Positions 46,775 through 55,435 of a DNA stretch of 64,000 nt are shown here, one piece after another (position 1 is the stretch's first letter; the number at the start of each line of letters is the position of its first letter). A program made the translations under genes and the position numbers. The notes beneath the pieces were generated by a model that saw only the letters and a program-made list of their open reading frames with translations, was not told the origin of the DNA and did not search any database. Source of the DNA: Pseudobythopirellula maris (GTDB lineage: Bacteria > Planctomycetota > Planctomycetia > Pirellulales > Lacipirellulaceae). The stretch covers positions 1 through 64,000 of the forward strand of contig NZ_SJPQ01000004.1 of the NCBI RefSeq assembly GCF_007859945.1. Reading direction: 5' to 3'.

Positions 46775-49136
46775 ACAGGCCCGATGGCTCGGGGACCGTA
46801 TGGCTGCTGGCCTCGGCAAAGTCTTGGGCCGTCATGCCGAAGTTCTGTACCCACACGTCGTAGTCCGACTGGTCGTACTCCGCGCCGAGGCCGTCGCGCC
46901 AGACGGTGAAGTCGGCGGCGTCGACCACGCCGTTGCCGTTGTAGTCGCCCGGCAGGTCGGCGGCGACCGAGAGCACCAGGTCGTTCCCCTCGACGCTCAC
47001 GGCAAAGCCGGGCGTCACGGCGCCGAAGCCGCCGCTGATCGACGCCGCGTGGGCGATCGTCCAGCTGCCGCTCGCGGGGGCGAAGCCGTCGAGCAGCGAC
47101 ACGAGCAAGTCGCCGCCCAGGGTCAGCTCGCCCGTGACCGACAGCAGGTCGTTCTCGGAGGCCGAGGCGAGATCGATCGCCAGCGATCCCGAAGCGAGCA
47201 GGGCGTCGCCGAGGACCTCGGTGGCGCCGATCCCCTCGCCCGGGGCGATGGCGCCGCCGTTGTTGACGAGGTCGAAGGCGACCTCTTCGGCGCTGAGCAC
47301 GCCGCCGGTCATCGAGAAGGCGCCGCTGGCGCCCCGCGTGAGCCGCTTGGCGATCAGCCGCCCGCCCGACAGGCTTAGCGTTGCTGCCGCCGCGTCGTCG
47401 GCGCCGATCGCGACCACGCCGTCGCCGGGGCCGGCCGCCTCGTCCTCCACTTTGAGCCAGCCGTCGGTGATGCGGAGCGTCGCGTCGTCGCCGGCCTGCT
47501 CGCCGATGACGACTGTCCCTGCGTGCTGTCCTGGGGCGTCGACCGTGGCCACGCCCGAGGCGATCACCGCCCGGTCGAACCGCGAGGGCTGCCAGTTGGT
47601 GGTCGTGGGGGCCTCGCCCGGGTTGGGGCGCGTGATCCCCCAGTTGAGGATCTCCGCGAAGCGGGCTTCGCCGCCCTGCCAGCGGATGTCGTTCGGCGCC
47701 GGCCAGGCGGCCAGTTCGTTGATGTACTCTTCGAGGTTGATGTAGCCGTCGGCGTCGTCGTCCTGGTCCCAGTCGGCGACCATCGGGTCGAGGCCGCGTT
47801 CGGACTCCCAGTGGTTGGGCATGCCGTCGTTGTCGGTGTCCCAGCCAGCCGGGCGGGTCTGCATGGGTGCGCCGGTGACGGCGGCGACGTCGTCCGGGTC
47901 GATGGTGAACAGCACCGAACCCGCCACGGCGGCCGACCCCTGCCCGAACGTGGCGAGCTGGTCGAGCGACCGCTGGTCGAGGAAGTCGCGGTCCCACCAG
48001 CGGGCGCCGGCGTAGTTGCGCACCGTCTCGAGCGCCTCTTCGGCGGTTTGCGTCACGCCGTGCGGCACGTCGAAGGGCGTGGCGTGCTGGGTCTCGTTCC
48101 AGCCGAATTTGTACCCCACGTTGTTGCTGCCGTCGGCAACGCCGTTCTTGTTCAGATCGGCGACGTTGCCGTCCTGATAGAGGTGCGTGAGGCTGTCGCT
48201 GCCGCGGAACAGCCCGTCGTTCGGGCCGTTGTTGTAGCCGCCGATGTAATAATTGTTGACGAAGTTGGTGAAGCTCGGCTCGTCTTCGCCGCTGTAGCCA
48301 AACTTGTTGTCGTTGACGTTGTAGATGACGTTGTTGCGGAAATCGACCTCGATGCCGGGCCCCTCCTTCTCGCCGAGCCGCGGAACGCGGGCGTCGTTGT
48401 GGACGTAGAGGTTGTGGTGGACGCTGATGTGGCCGCCGGGCGTCTTGCCCTCGAGCTGCGAGCCGTCGCCGTCCGGGTTGCGCCAGCCGGGGCCGACGAT
48501 CGAGTGCTGCACCGTGACGTCGCGGGCCGAGTCGGTGATCGACACCCCCTCGTCCGTGTACCACGCGAGCGACAGGTGGTCGGCGATCGAGTTGCTCGCG
48601 GCCAGCCAGATGCCGTCCTTCTCGGCGGGGTCGTGGGTCCGCACCGAGAAGTTGCGCAACACGAGGTTGTTCACCTTCGGCGGCGTGCCTTCGTCCCACG
48701 GGTCGCGGTGCCCCGGGTTGAACTCGCCGCCGTAGAGCGTGATGCCGCCCGGCGCCGTCTGGCCGGCGATCGTCACGTTCATCGGCGTGATGTCGACCTC
48801 GCCGATGTCGATCGTCCCGCCGACATCGAACACGATGAGCCGCGGCGTCACGTCGTAAGAGTCGGGGATGTCAACGTTGTACCAAGGCCACGGCCAGCTC
48901 TCGCGGATGGTCGTGAAGTTGTCGCTGTTCAATCCGTAGCGCAGCGATCCGGGGATCTCGCCCGTCGGGTCGGGGTCGAGCGTCGTGACGTGGTACACGA
49001 TCCCCCCTTGGTCGTTGGGGCGGCCGCCGGTGGCGAAGGCCCCGGCGCCCTCGGCGCCGGGGAACGCCGGGATCGGCTGGGCGAACGCGGCTACGGACTG
49101 CGCCGAGAGGACGAGTGCTATAAGAGCGATGCGCAT
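46728..49136 (-). CDS. PL1-type pectate lyase with dockerin-like cassette and PEP-CTERM
   Basis: 802 residues from the ATG at 49136, where the signal peptide (IALIALVLSAQSVAAFAQ) starts. The lyase domain begins IPAFPGAEGAGAFATGGRP and includes RLIVFDVGGTIDIGEVDI, VTIAGQTAPGGITLYGGEF, IADHLSLAWYTDEGVSIT and ISVHHNLYVHNDARVPRLGE. A thrombospondin-type calcium repeat (DTDNDGMPNHWESERGLDP) follows. Then come autotransporter-like repeats (ATLRITDGWLKVED; GGAIAPGEGIGATEVLGD), the cassette DYNGNGVVDAADFTVWRD with QSDYDVWVQNFG, and VPEPSGLFTLAVLFGLS plus Arg. It is a modular surface pectinase, larger than the one at 22116. Confidence 0.9.
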   Translation of the reverse strand: MRIALIALVLSAQSVAAFAQPIPAFPGAEGAGAFATGGRPNDQGGIVYHVTTLDPDPTGEIPGSLRYGLNSDNFTTIRESWPWPWYNVDIPDSYDVTPRLIVFDVGGTIDIGEVDITPMNVTIAGQTAPGGITLYGGEFNPGHRDPWDEGTPPKVNNLVLRNFSVRTHDPAEKDGIWLAASNSIADHLSLAWYTDEGVSITDSARDVTVQHSIVGPGWRNPDGDGSQLEGKTPGGHISVHHNLYVHNDARVPRLGEKEGPGIEVDFRNNVIYNVNDNKFGYSGEDEPSFTNFVNNYYIGGYNNGPNDGLFRGSDSLTHLYQDGNVADLNKNGVADGSNNVGYKFGWNETQHATPFDVPHGVTQTAEEALETVRNYAGARWWDRDFLDQRSLDQLATFGQGSAAVAGSVLFTIDPDDVAAVTGAPMQTRPAGWDTDNDGMPNHWESERGLDPMVADWDQDDDADGYINLEEYINELAAWPAPNDIRWQGGEARFAEILNWGITRPNPGEAPTTTNWQPSRFDRAVIASGVATVDAPGQHAGTVVIGEQAGDDATLRITDGWLKVEDEAAGPGDGVVAIGADDAAAATLSLSGGRLIAKRLTRGASGAFSMTGGVLSAEEVAFDLVNNGGAIAPGEGIGATEVLGDALLASGSLAIDLASASENDLLSVTGELTLGGDLLVSLLDGFAPASGSWTIAHAASISGGFGAVTPGFAVSVEGNDLVLSVAADLPGDYNGNGVVDAADFTVWRDGLGAEYDQSDYDVWVQNFGMTAQDFAEASSHTVPEPSGLFTLAVLFGLSRRRRP

Positions 49137-49306
49137 CGGGCTTCTGTTCCGCAGAAGAGGAGGATGGTCGAATGATCGACGCGGGCGCGGGGTAGAAAAG
49201 AGGGCGCCCAGCGAACTCCCAGTATAGCGGAGACCAGAGCGCGCCGCTCGGCGCAGCGGCCCTCTATCCAGACTCCCCACCCGCCAAGCCGGCCCGCTTC
49301 AGGCCA

Positions 49307-50548
49307 TCATTTGCCGGCGAAAACTTGGTCGTCGGCGAAGGGCAGTGCGAGCCGCCCCGCCTCGAACTTCAACTCGACCGGCGCCCCGGCGATCTCGCAG
49401 ATCGGGTTCGCCTCGATCTCGCCGGCCAGGTCTTCCGTGACGAACATCCGCTCCAGGTGCAGCGTGTTGGGGACCAGCACCCAGCGGCTGTCGCCGTAGC
49501 GCTCGCGGATCTTGGTGACGACCGTCTCGTCGTCGGCGAGCGTGGCGGGGATCTTGCCGCGTTGCATGTCGCCGGTGGTGTAAACGTTGAGGAACGTCTT
49601 GTGCTCGTCGATCGCGTCGCGGAGCCTTTGAGGAATGAAGTCGGCCAGCCCCACGCCGATAGCGTTTCCCTTGGAGGCCTCGACTAGGTTGAGCGCGGCG
49701 ATGATCTTGCAGTTGGGCTTCTCGACGTCCTCGCCGCCGGCCACGCCGCGGCGTCCGATCACGTTCGTGTCCATGCCGGTGCCGCTGTACGTTTTGCCGA
49801 TGTCTTTGACGACCAGCGTGTTGATCTCGTCGATCGGCAGCCGGGGGAAGTACTCGCGGTGGCGCGCGAGCAGCTCCGGCTCGCGGGTGAGGATGTCGCC
49901 GGGCGCAATGGCGTGGATCTCGGCGGTTTGGTCGTACCCATCCTCAAGCAGCGCGAGGCCGGCCCAGATCTTGCCTGAGTCGATCAGCAACTTGCCCATC
50001 TCAAGCAGCATGTGCTTCATCTGTGGCGTGGGCGTGGAATGGAACGTTTGGGCCGAGCGGATCTTGCCCATGCCGACGACCATCATCTTGGTGATGCCGC
50101 TCTGCACCGGGCCGCTGAAGCAGGTGTGCAGCTTCACGCGGTTGAGCACCAGCACGCCGGCCGACTCCCAACAATGGCGGTCCATCCACACGTCGCCCGA
50201 GGCGACCTCGCCAACCTTGACGCACTCCATGCTCGAGCGGATCGGCATGCCCATCGCCTCTTCGGTGAGGCCGAGCGACTCGACCATCGCGCGTTGCCCC
50301 TCGGCCGTGGCGCCGTTGTGCGAGCCCATCGCCGGCACGAGGAACGGCTCGGCGCCGTGGTCGCGGAGCCAGTCGCCCGCCGCGCGGGTGATGGCGGCCA
50401 GGTTGGCGATGCCGCGGCTGCCTGCGGTGATGGCCACCGGCCCCTGGGGCGGTTGGACGCCGAGCCCATCGAGGCGGCGGCGTGTCTCGGCCACGGGGTT
50501 GGAGAGCGGGTTGGAGTTGAGGCGTTGCGAGACCGGGAGCAGCTTCAT
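49307..50548 (-). CDS. LarA-like protein (DUF2088, nickel-pincer racemase family)
   Basis: 413 residues. The N-terminal DUF2088/LarA domain has VAITAGSRGIANLAAITR, PFLVPAMGSHNGATAEGQRA and LNRVKLHTCFSGPVQSG, followed by TFHSTPTPQMKHMLLEMG. These His/Lys-containing motifs correspond to substrate and cofactor contacts in lactate racemase. The C-terminal half is diverged, so the substrate cannot be named; other 2-hydroxyacids or sugar acids are possible. No larB, larC or larE cofactor genes are nearby. It lies directly after flhB on the same strand but 171 bp away, where flhA would often be found. Confidence 0.8.
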   Translation of the reverse strand: MKLLPVSQRLNSNPLSNPVAETRRRLDGLGVQPPQGPVAITAGSRGIANLAAITRAAGDWLRDHGAEPFLVPAMGSHNGATAEGQRAMVESLGLTEEAMGMPIRSSMECVKVGEVASGDVWMDRHCWESAGVLVLNRVKLHTCFSGPVQSGITKMMVVGMGKIRSAQTFHSTPTPQMKHMLLEMGKLLIDSGKIWAGLALLEDGYDQTAEIHAIAPGDILTREPELLARHREYFPRLPIDEINTLVVKDIGKTYSGTGMDTNVIGRRGVAGGEDVEKPNCKIIAALNLVEASKGNAIGVGLADFIPQRLRDAIDEHKTFLNVYTTGDMQRGKIPATLADDETVVTKIRERYGDSRWVLVPNTLHLERMFVTEDLAGEIEANPICEIAGAPVELKFEAGRLALPFADDQVFAGK

Positions 50549-50719
50549 CGCACGAGCGGGGCAGGGGGGAGAGGGGAGGGCTTGCCTCTATCATAACGGA
50601 AGCAACCGGCCTGACGCCAAGGCCGCCGAGACGCGTTTCGAGAACATGGCTTAGGGCGCAACGGGATTGGGAGATATCTCTGCGCTCCTTGGCGGCCCGG
50701 CTGCTGGGCGGCTGCCTTC

Positions 50720-51805
50720 TCAAGCGGCGCGCGGCAGCGGCGGGATCTTCTTGCCCTTCAGCTGGTAGACGTACGCCAGCACCTCGGCCACGGCGGCGAA
50801 GCTCTCGCTCGGCACCGGGTGGCCGATGTCGACTTCCTTGTAGAGCAACCGCGCGAGCGGCTTGCGCTCGACCACCGGCACGTCGTGCTCCAGCGCCAAA
50901 CGCCGGATGCGGGCCGCCAGGTTGTCGGCGCCTTTGGCCACCACGACGGGCGAAGCCATCGTCTCCGGGTCGTAGCTGATGGCGATCGCCAGCTCGGTGG
51001 GGTTGGTCACGACGACGTCGGCCTTCGGCACTTCCGAGCCGATGCGGTTCAGGGCCATCTGCCGCTGCACCTGGCGGCGGCGGGCCGCGACCTCGGGGTT
51101 GCCTTGGAGGTTCTTCATCTCCTCCTTCATCTCTTGGGCGGTCATCATCAGGTCTTGGCTGTGCTTCCACTTCTGGAAAGCGAAGTCGGCGAGCGCCAGC
51201 ACCAGCAGCGCAAAGCCGACCCAAAACATGGTTTCGAAGCCGGTGTTGAAGAGCAGCGTGGCGAGCGCCATCGTGTCGAGCGCCGCCGCCTCGAGCACCT
51301 GCGACTGGCGGCTCCACAGCACCGCAACACTGACCGCCGCCACGATCAACACCTTGAAGAGGCCGAAGCCGAGTTTCGCGGCGCCTTGCGACGAGAAGAT
51401 CCGCCCGAAGCCTTTGAGCGGGTTGATCCGGCCAATGTCGGGCTGCAGCCTCTCGGGGACGAACAGGAAGCCGACCTGGAGGATGCTCGTCGCCACGCCA
51501 GCGAGCAACAGCAGACCCAGGAAGGGGAGCATCACGGCGCCGGTTTGCTCGAGCAACTCGTTGGCCTGCGAGACGAGTTGCTGCTCGTCGGCCCGCAGGC
51601 TGATCGGTTCGCCGAGGTAGCGGGTGGTGAGGTTGGCGAAATAATTTGAGACCCCGCCGCCCAGCATCCGCATGAGGCCGGCGCCGACGATCAGCAGCAA
51701 CGCCGAACCCAAGTCTTGGCTGTAGGGAACCTGCCCCTGCTCGCGCGCCTTGTCCTTGCGGTGCTGAGTCGCCTCGAACGATTTTTCGCCGCTCTGATCC
51801 GCCAC
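50720..51805 (-). CDS. flhB: Flagellar export switch protein FlhB
   Basis: 361 residues, normal length. An N-terminal charged stretch (EKSFEATQHRKDKAREQGQ) is followed by four membrane helices (LGSALLLIVGAGLMRML, MLPFLGLLLLAGVATSIL, FKVLIVAAVSVAVL, MFWVGFALLVLALADFAF) and the cytoplasmic domain. The autocleavage motif, NPTH in most species, reads N268-P269-T270-E271 here (VVVTNPTELAIAIS). The N-P bond is preserved but the fourth residue is Glu. FlhB switches export from hook to filament substrates. The gene is the last of the operon; a 194-bp gap with an inverted repeat separates it from fliR. Confidence 0.95.
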   Translation of the reverse strand: MADQSGEKSFEATQHRKDKAREQGQVPYSQDLGSALLLIVGAGLMRMLGGGVSNYFANLTTRYLGEPISLRADEQQLVSQANELLEQTGAVMLPFLGLLLLAGVATSILQVGFLFVPERLQPDIGRINPLKGFGRIFSSQGAAKLGFGLFKVLIVAAVSVAVLWSRQSQVLEAAALDTMALATLLFNTGFETMFWVGFALLVLALADFAFQKWKHSQDLMMTAQEMKEEMKNLQGNPEVAARRRQVQRQMALNRIGSEVPKADVVVTNPTELAIAISYDPETMASPVVVAKGADNLAARIRRLALEHDVPVVERKPLARLLYKEVDIGHPVPSESFAAVAEVLAYVYQLKGKKIPPLPRAA

Positions 51806-51837
51806 GCTACGCTTCGCTCAAGGAGTCTAAGGAGGAG

Positions 51838-51986
51838 CCACGGATTTCACGGCTAAGCAATAGCCACAAGGAGGCGCGAGACAGCACAAAAGTATGGGGC
51901 AACGGCCCATCCGTTCTTGCGTCTTCTTGTGCCTTTTTGTGGATGTTCCTAACGCACCTCATCCGTGTTGTCCGTGAAATCCGTGG
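51838..51986. repeat. About 150-bp imperfect inverted repeat between fliR and flhB
   Basis: Outer arms CCACGGATTTCACGG (51838-51852) and CCGTGAAATCCGTGG (51972-51986) are perfectly complementary over 15 bases. Inner segments (GCCACAAGGAGGC with GCCTTTTTGTGG, and CAACGGCCCATCCGTT at the tip) also pair imperfectly. Confidence 0.75.
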
Positions 51987-51999
51987 TCGAATATTCTTC

Positions 52000-52785
52000 T
52001 TAAGGACCGGCGCCCACAGCCGTGTCGCGCAGGTAGGCGATCGTGTCGCCCAGCGGGTCTTGGAACGTCCACGCCACGCTGCCGATAGTCAGCATCATCA
52101 CGCCCACGGTGAGCATCGAGTTGAGGCCAAAGCCGACGGCGATTGTGTTGATCTGCGGCAGCGTGCGGCTGATCAAGCCGAGCACGAGGGTGGCCAGGAA
52201 CAACGACACCAGCAGCGGCGCTGCGGCGCGGAGGCCGAGTTCGAAGCTCAGCGAGAGCATCGCGACCATCGCCGTGCCGAATTCGGCGCCGAGCTGCGCC
52301 TGCCCCGGCGGGGCCCAAGCGAAGGTGTCGAGCAACGCGTCGATCGTCATCCGGTGCCCGCCGATGCAGACGAAGACCGCCATCGTGACGAAGTAGAACA
52401 CCTGGTTGAAGATCGAGGCGTTCGACTGGAAGGCCGGGTCGACCGTCTCGGCGAGCGCCATGCCGCTCATCTGACCCACGACCTGGCCGGTGACCTGCAC
52501 GCCCGACATCATGGCCGAGAGGCCCAAGCCCAAGAGCATGCCGACGAGCGCCTCGCCCACAATCAGGCGCCCGAGGGTGATCACCTCTGGCGGGCGGGCC
52601 CATGAGCCGTCCACAAGCAGCGGCGTCATGAGCATCGCCAGCGACACGGCCAGGATGGCTTTGACGCGTTTGGGGATGATCGTGGCGGTGAAGATCGGCG
52701 CCGTCGCCACCAGCGCGCCAACGCGCGACAGCACGAGCACGAACACGAGCATCAGGTCGAGCAGCCGGCCTTCGAGCGCGTCCAT
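52000..52785 (-). CDS. fliR: Flagellar export gate protein FliR
   Basis: 261 residues from the ATG at 52785 (MDALEGRLLDLMLVFVLVL); an in-frame start at 52851 would overlap fliQ. Six predicted membrane helices, for example GALVATAPIFTATIIPKRV, LVGMLLGLGLSAMMSGVQVT, VFYFVTMAVFVCIGGH and PLLVSLFLATLVLGLISRTLP. FliR caps the FliPQR core through which flagellar proteins are exported. It sits between fliQ (40 bp) and flhB (194 bp), as in most flagellar operons. Confidence 0.94.
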   Translation of the reverse strand: MDALEGRLLDLMLVFVLVLSRVGALVATAPIFTATIIPKRVKAILAVSLAMLMTPLLVDGSWARPPEVITLGRLIVGEALVGMLLGLGLSAMMSGVQVTGQVVGQMSGMALAETVDPAFQSNASIFNQVFYFVTMAVFVCIGGHRMTIDALLDTFAWAPPGQAQLGAEFGTAMVAMLSLSFELGLRAAAPLLVSLFLATLVLGLISRTLPQINTIAVGFGLNSMLTVGVMMLTIGSVAWTFQDPLGDTIAYLRDTAVGAGP

Positions 52786-52825
52786 GGCGGGGCGGGGTAG
52801 GGGGGGAGGCGGCGTCCGAACGCGC

Positions 52826-53092
52826 TCAGAGCGAGTTGGGAATGTTCTCAAACAGCTCGCGGGTGTAGCTCACCAGCTGCGAGAGGGTCCAGGGGAGCGT
52901 GAGCGCCAGCGCCACGGCCATCGCCACGAGCTTCGGCACGAATGCGACGGTCTGCTCCTGAATCTGCGTGAGCGCTTGCACCAAGCCGATCGTCAGCCCG
53001 ATCCCCATGCCGGCAAGCAGCACCGGCGCCGAGATCAACGACGTCACGAGCAACGCCTCGCGTCCGAGGTCGATGGCTTGCTGCGGTTCCAT
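52826..53092 (-). CDS. fliQ: Flagellar export gate protein FliQ
   Basis: 88 residues, the usual size. Two membrane helices joined by a charged loop: ALLVTSLISAPVLLAGMGIG, then ALTQIQEQTVAFVPKLVAM, the family hallmark, and ALALTLPWTLSQLV. It forms the outer ring of the FliPQR channel. Between its ATG and the end of fliP lie 86 bases filled with CTAGCCCC repeats. Confidence 0.95.
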   Translation of the reverse strand: MEPQQAIDLGREALLVTSLISAPVLLAGMGIGLTIGLVQALTQIQEQTVAFVPKLVAMAVALALTLPWTLSQLVSYTRELFENIPNSL

Positions 53093-53102
53093 GGCGAGCG
53101 AG

Positions 53103-53180
53103 GGGTTAGGGGCTAGGGGCTAGGGGCTAGGGGCTAGGGCGGCGGAGCCGCCTTTTGCTAGCCCCTAGCCCCGAGCCCCT
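53103..53180. repeat. CTAGCCCC-type repeats inside the flagellar operon
   Basis: GGGGCTAG repeated four times at 53103-53140, then the same unit in inverted form (CTAGCCCCTAGCCCC) at 53157-53173, so the block can fold into a hairpin with GGCGGAGCCGCC in the loop. Confidence 0.75.
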
Positions 53181-54138
53181 ACGCGTACACGGTAAAGCTT
53201 TCGAGCAGCATCTCGATCACGAGTCGCCAGCCGTCCACCAGCACGAACAGCAGCAGCTTGAACGGCAGCGAGATCAGCACCGGCGGCAGCATCATCATGC
53301 CCATCGAGATCGTCACGCTCGCCACGACGATGTCGAGGATCACGAACGGCAGGTAAATCTGGAAGCCGATCAGGAACGCCGTCTTCAGCTCGCTGAGCAT
53401 GTAGGCCGGCAGCAGGGCGGCCAGCGGCACGAGCCGCTCGCCCTCGCCGGGGCTCACGTAGTCGTAGTCGGCGATCAGCTCACCCGTGACGGGGTCGAGT
53501 TCACTCGGCAGGCGGCGGAGGAACATCCGCACGTCCTCTTCGTTGCCGGTGCGCATGATCTGATCGGCCATGAAGGTGCGCATCGGCGCGGCCGCCCGTT
53601 CGAAACCTTCTTCGAGCGAGATCTGGCCTTCGGTGTATGGCTTGACGCCCTGCTCGTAGCTCCGCTGCCACACGGGCGCCATCAGCAGCATCGTGACGAA
53701 CAACGCCACCGAGGTGATCACCTGGCTGGGCGGCAGCTGCTGGGTGCCGAGCGCCTGGCGCAGCATGCCGAGCACCACGATGATCCGCACGAAGCTGGTG
53801 GTCATCAGCAGCGCCGCCGGCGCGAGGCTGATCACCGTGAGCAGCAGCATCACTTGCAGCGTCGAGCTGAGCCGCTCGGGGCTGGTCCAGTCGCTCGGGC
53901 CTCCGATGCCCGGCAGCACGCCGGGGGCCGTGACGACCGAGAGCGCCTGCTCGGCGAGCGCGGCGCCGTCGTTGCTCATCTGCGCTTCGCGCTGGGCGGT
54001 CGTTTCGGCTTCGATGCGGGGCGACTGGCCGCTGGCCGCCGGGAGGGCGAGCAGCAGGCACACGCTCGCCACGAGCAGGCGGGCGAACAGGCCGGCCGCC
54101 AAGCGAGGGCTCAGGCGAGGGGCGTAAGATTCAAGCAC
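53179..54138 (-). CDS. fliP: Flagellar export gate protein FliP
   Basis: 319 residues with a signal peptide (LLVASVCLLLALPAASGQ) and a spacer of about 60 residues, longer than the 245 of E. coli. The core shows both FliP signatures: MLLLTVISLAPAALLMTTSF followed by RIIVVLGMLRQALGTQQLPP, and later FLIGFQIYLPFVILDIVVAS with MGMMMLPPVLISLPFKLLLF. It forms the central ring of the export gate. The start overlaps the end of fliO by 8 bp, indicating coupling. Confidence 0.95.
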   Translation of the reverse strand: MLESYAPRLSPRLAAGLFARLLVASVCLLLALPAASGQSPRIEAETTAQREAQMSNDGAALAEQALSVVTAPGVLPGIGGPSDWTSPERLSSTLQVMLLLTVISLAPAALLMTTSFVRIIVVLGMLRQALGTQQLPPSQVITSVALFVTMLLMAPVWQRSYEQGVKPYTEGQISLEEGFERAAAPMRTFMADQIMRTGNEEDVRMFLRRLPSELDPVTGELIADYDYVSPGEGERLVPLAALLPAYMLSELKTAFLIGFQIYLPFVILDIVVASVTISMGMMMLPPVLISLPFKLLLFVLVDGWRLVIEMLLESFTVYA

Positions 54139-55165
54139 GGCCTTGGCCCCCCGGGGTGCTGGCGTAGGCCGAGGCCAAGGCGTGGGGGTTCACGAGCGGC
54201 GCGTTGTCGCTGAACAGGCTCCCGCCGCGCGGCTCGCGGGAGATCTCGTCGAAGATCTCGCGGAACGCCGCGCTGGCGTTGTTGGGGTCGTCCGCCTCGC
54301 AGAGTTCCAGCAGGCGGTTCACTTCTTCGGGGTCGCTCACCTCAGTGATCGGCTCGACGCCCTCGGGCGTGACCGACACGAGCACGAGCTTGCGGCCCAC
54401 CTTCAGCAGTTGGGCGGTCTGCTTGCCCACGAGCGTCGCACGGCCGAGCACCTGCACCACGTCGCCCGGCAAGGTCCGCGACGAACGCGGCATGCTTTTC
54501 TTGAGCACCCATGCGGAGAGCAGGAACAGGCCGAGCACCACCGTGAGGGCTCCGACCGTCGCGACGATCGGGTTGCCGGCTTCGCTCGATTCCGAGTCGC
54601 CCCACGGGGTCCACTGCTGGACCATCGAAGCGATGCGGCTGGATGCGGCGGTGGTGGCCTCGCCCGTTGGGGCGGCGGGCGTGGCGCCGAGCAGCCGCCG
54701 CGGCTCGGCCTCGAACGCGGGGATGGCGGCCGCCGCAGGGGCGGGTTTGACCGGCGTGGGGCTTGCCGCCTTAGGGGTTGGTTGAATCGTGGCTGCGTAA
54801 GAGGCTGTCTCCAGCAAACGCACTTCGGAGGTGGGAGCCTCCTGCATCGGGGCAGGCGGGGCGGGCTCGGCAAGCAGGGAAGGCGACAACGAGGCGCTTT
54901 GTAGGCCTTCGCCAGGGTGAGCCGCTTTGCTCTCGGCAGTCTTTTGATCGGCGGCCGCGGTTTCGGCGGCCTCGATTTCATCGAGCGGGTCGATGAACGT
55001 GGCCCGCATCACTCGGGTTCCCAGCGGCCTGCTCACCGGGCCCGAGGGGCCGTACGCTTCTGCCCGCGGGCGCAGCGAAGGGGCTTCGGCATGGGCGGCG
55101 ACCGCGACCAGAACCAGGGCCGTCGCGGCCAGCAGTCGGCCTGTCGTCGTCCCGTGGGTATGCAT
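54131..55165 (-). CDS. fliO: FliO-like flagellar assembly protein
   Basis: 344 residues, longer than typical FliO because of a 180-residue Ala/Pro-rich periplasmic N-terminal part after a signal peptide (LAATALVLVAVAAHAEA). A single membrane helix (IVATVGALTVVLGLFLLSAW) precedes the FliO domain: DVVQVLGRATLVGKQTAQLL, VGRKLVLVSVTPEGVEPIT and an EVSDPEEVNRLLELCE helix. FliO helps FliP assemble. Its place between fliN and fliP and the 8-bp overlap with fliP support the call more than sequence alone. Confidence 0.87.
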   Translation of the reverse strand: MHTHGTTTGRLLAATALVLVAVAAHAEAPSLRPRAEAYGPSGPVSRPLGTRVMRATFIDPLDEIEAAETAAADQKTAESKAAHPGEGLQSASLSPSLLAEPAPPAPMQEAPTSEVRLLETASYAATIQPTPKAASPTPVKPAPAAAAIPAFEAEPRRLLGATPAAPTGEATTAASSRIASMVQQWTPWGDSESSEAGNPIVATVGALTVVLGLFLLSAWVLKKSMPRSSRTLPGDVVQVLGRATLVGKQTAQLLKVGRKLVLVSVTPEGVEPITEVSDPEEVNRLLELCEADDPNNASAAFREIFDEISREPRGGSLFSDNAPLVNPHALASAYASTPGGQGRA

Positions 55166-55435
55166 CGCCTGCTCCGTGCCGTGTGGCCGCGTGGCCTTAG
55201 GAAAGTTGCGAACCAGCGGTTCGCGACACGGAGCTTATAGAGAACGCCCCGAGCGGGGGCCAAGGGCAACTTCTTTAATGTTTTTCTGAGAAACCAGAAA
55301 AGAGCCGGACGACATGAGTCCCCGCAGGCAAGCGTGTACCGCGGTTCTACTGGGAACGCAGTCTCGTGGGGGCGCAGTCTACCCGCCTCTGCAGGGCCCG
55401 CCGGCTCGCTCAGGGGGTGCTGGCATTGCCACGCC

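Noticed and set aside
47523-49175. 550-residue plus-strand frame opposite the pectate lyase
   Set aside because: Shadow of the lyase gene; no motif.
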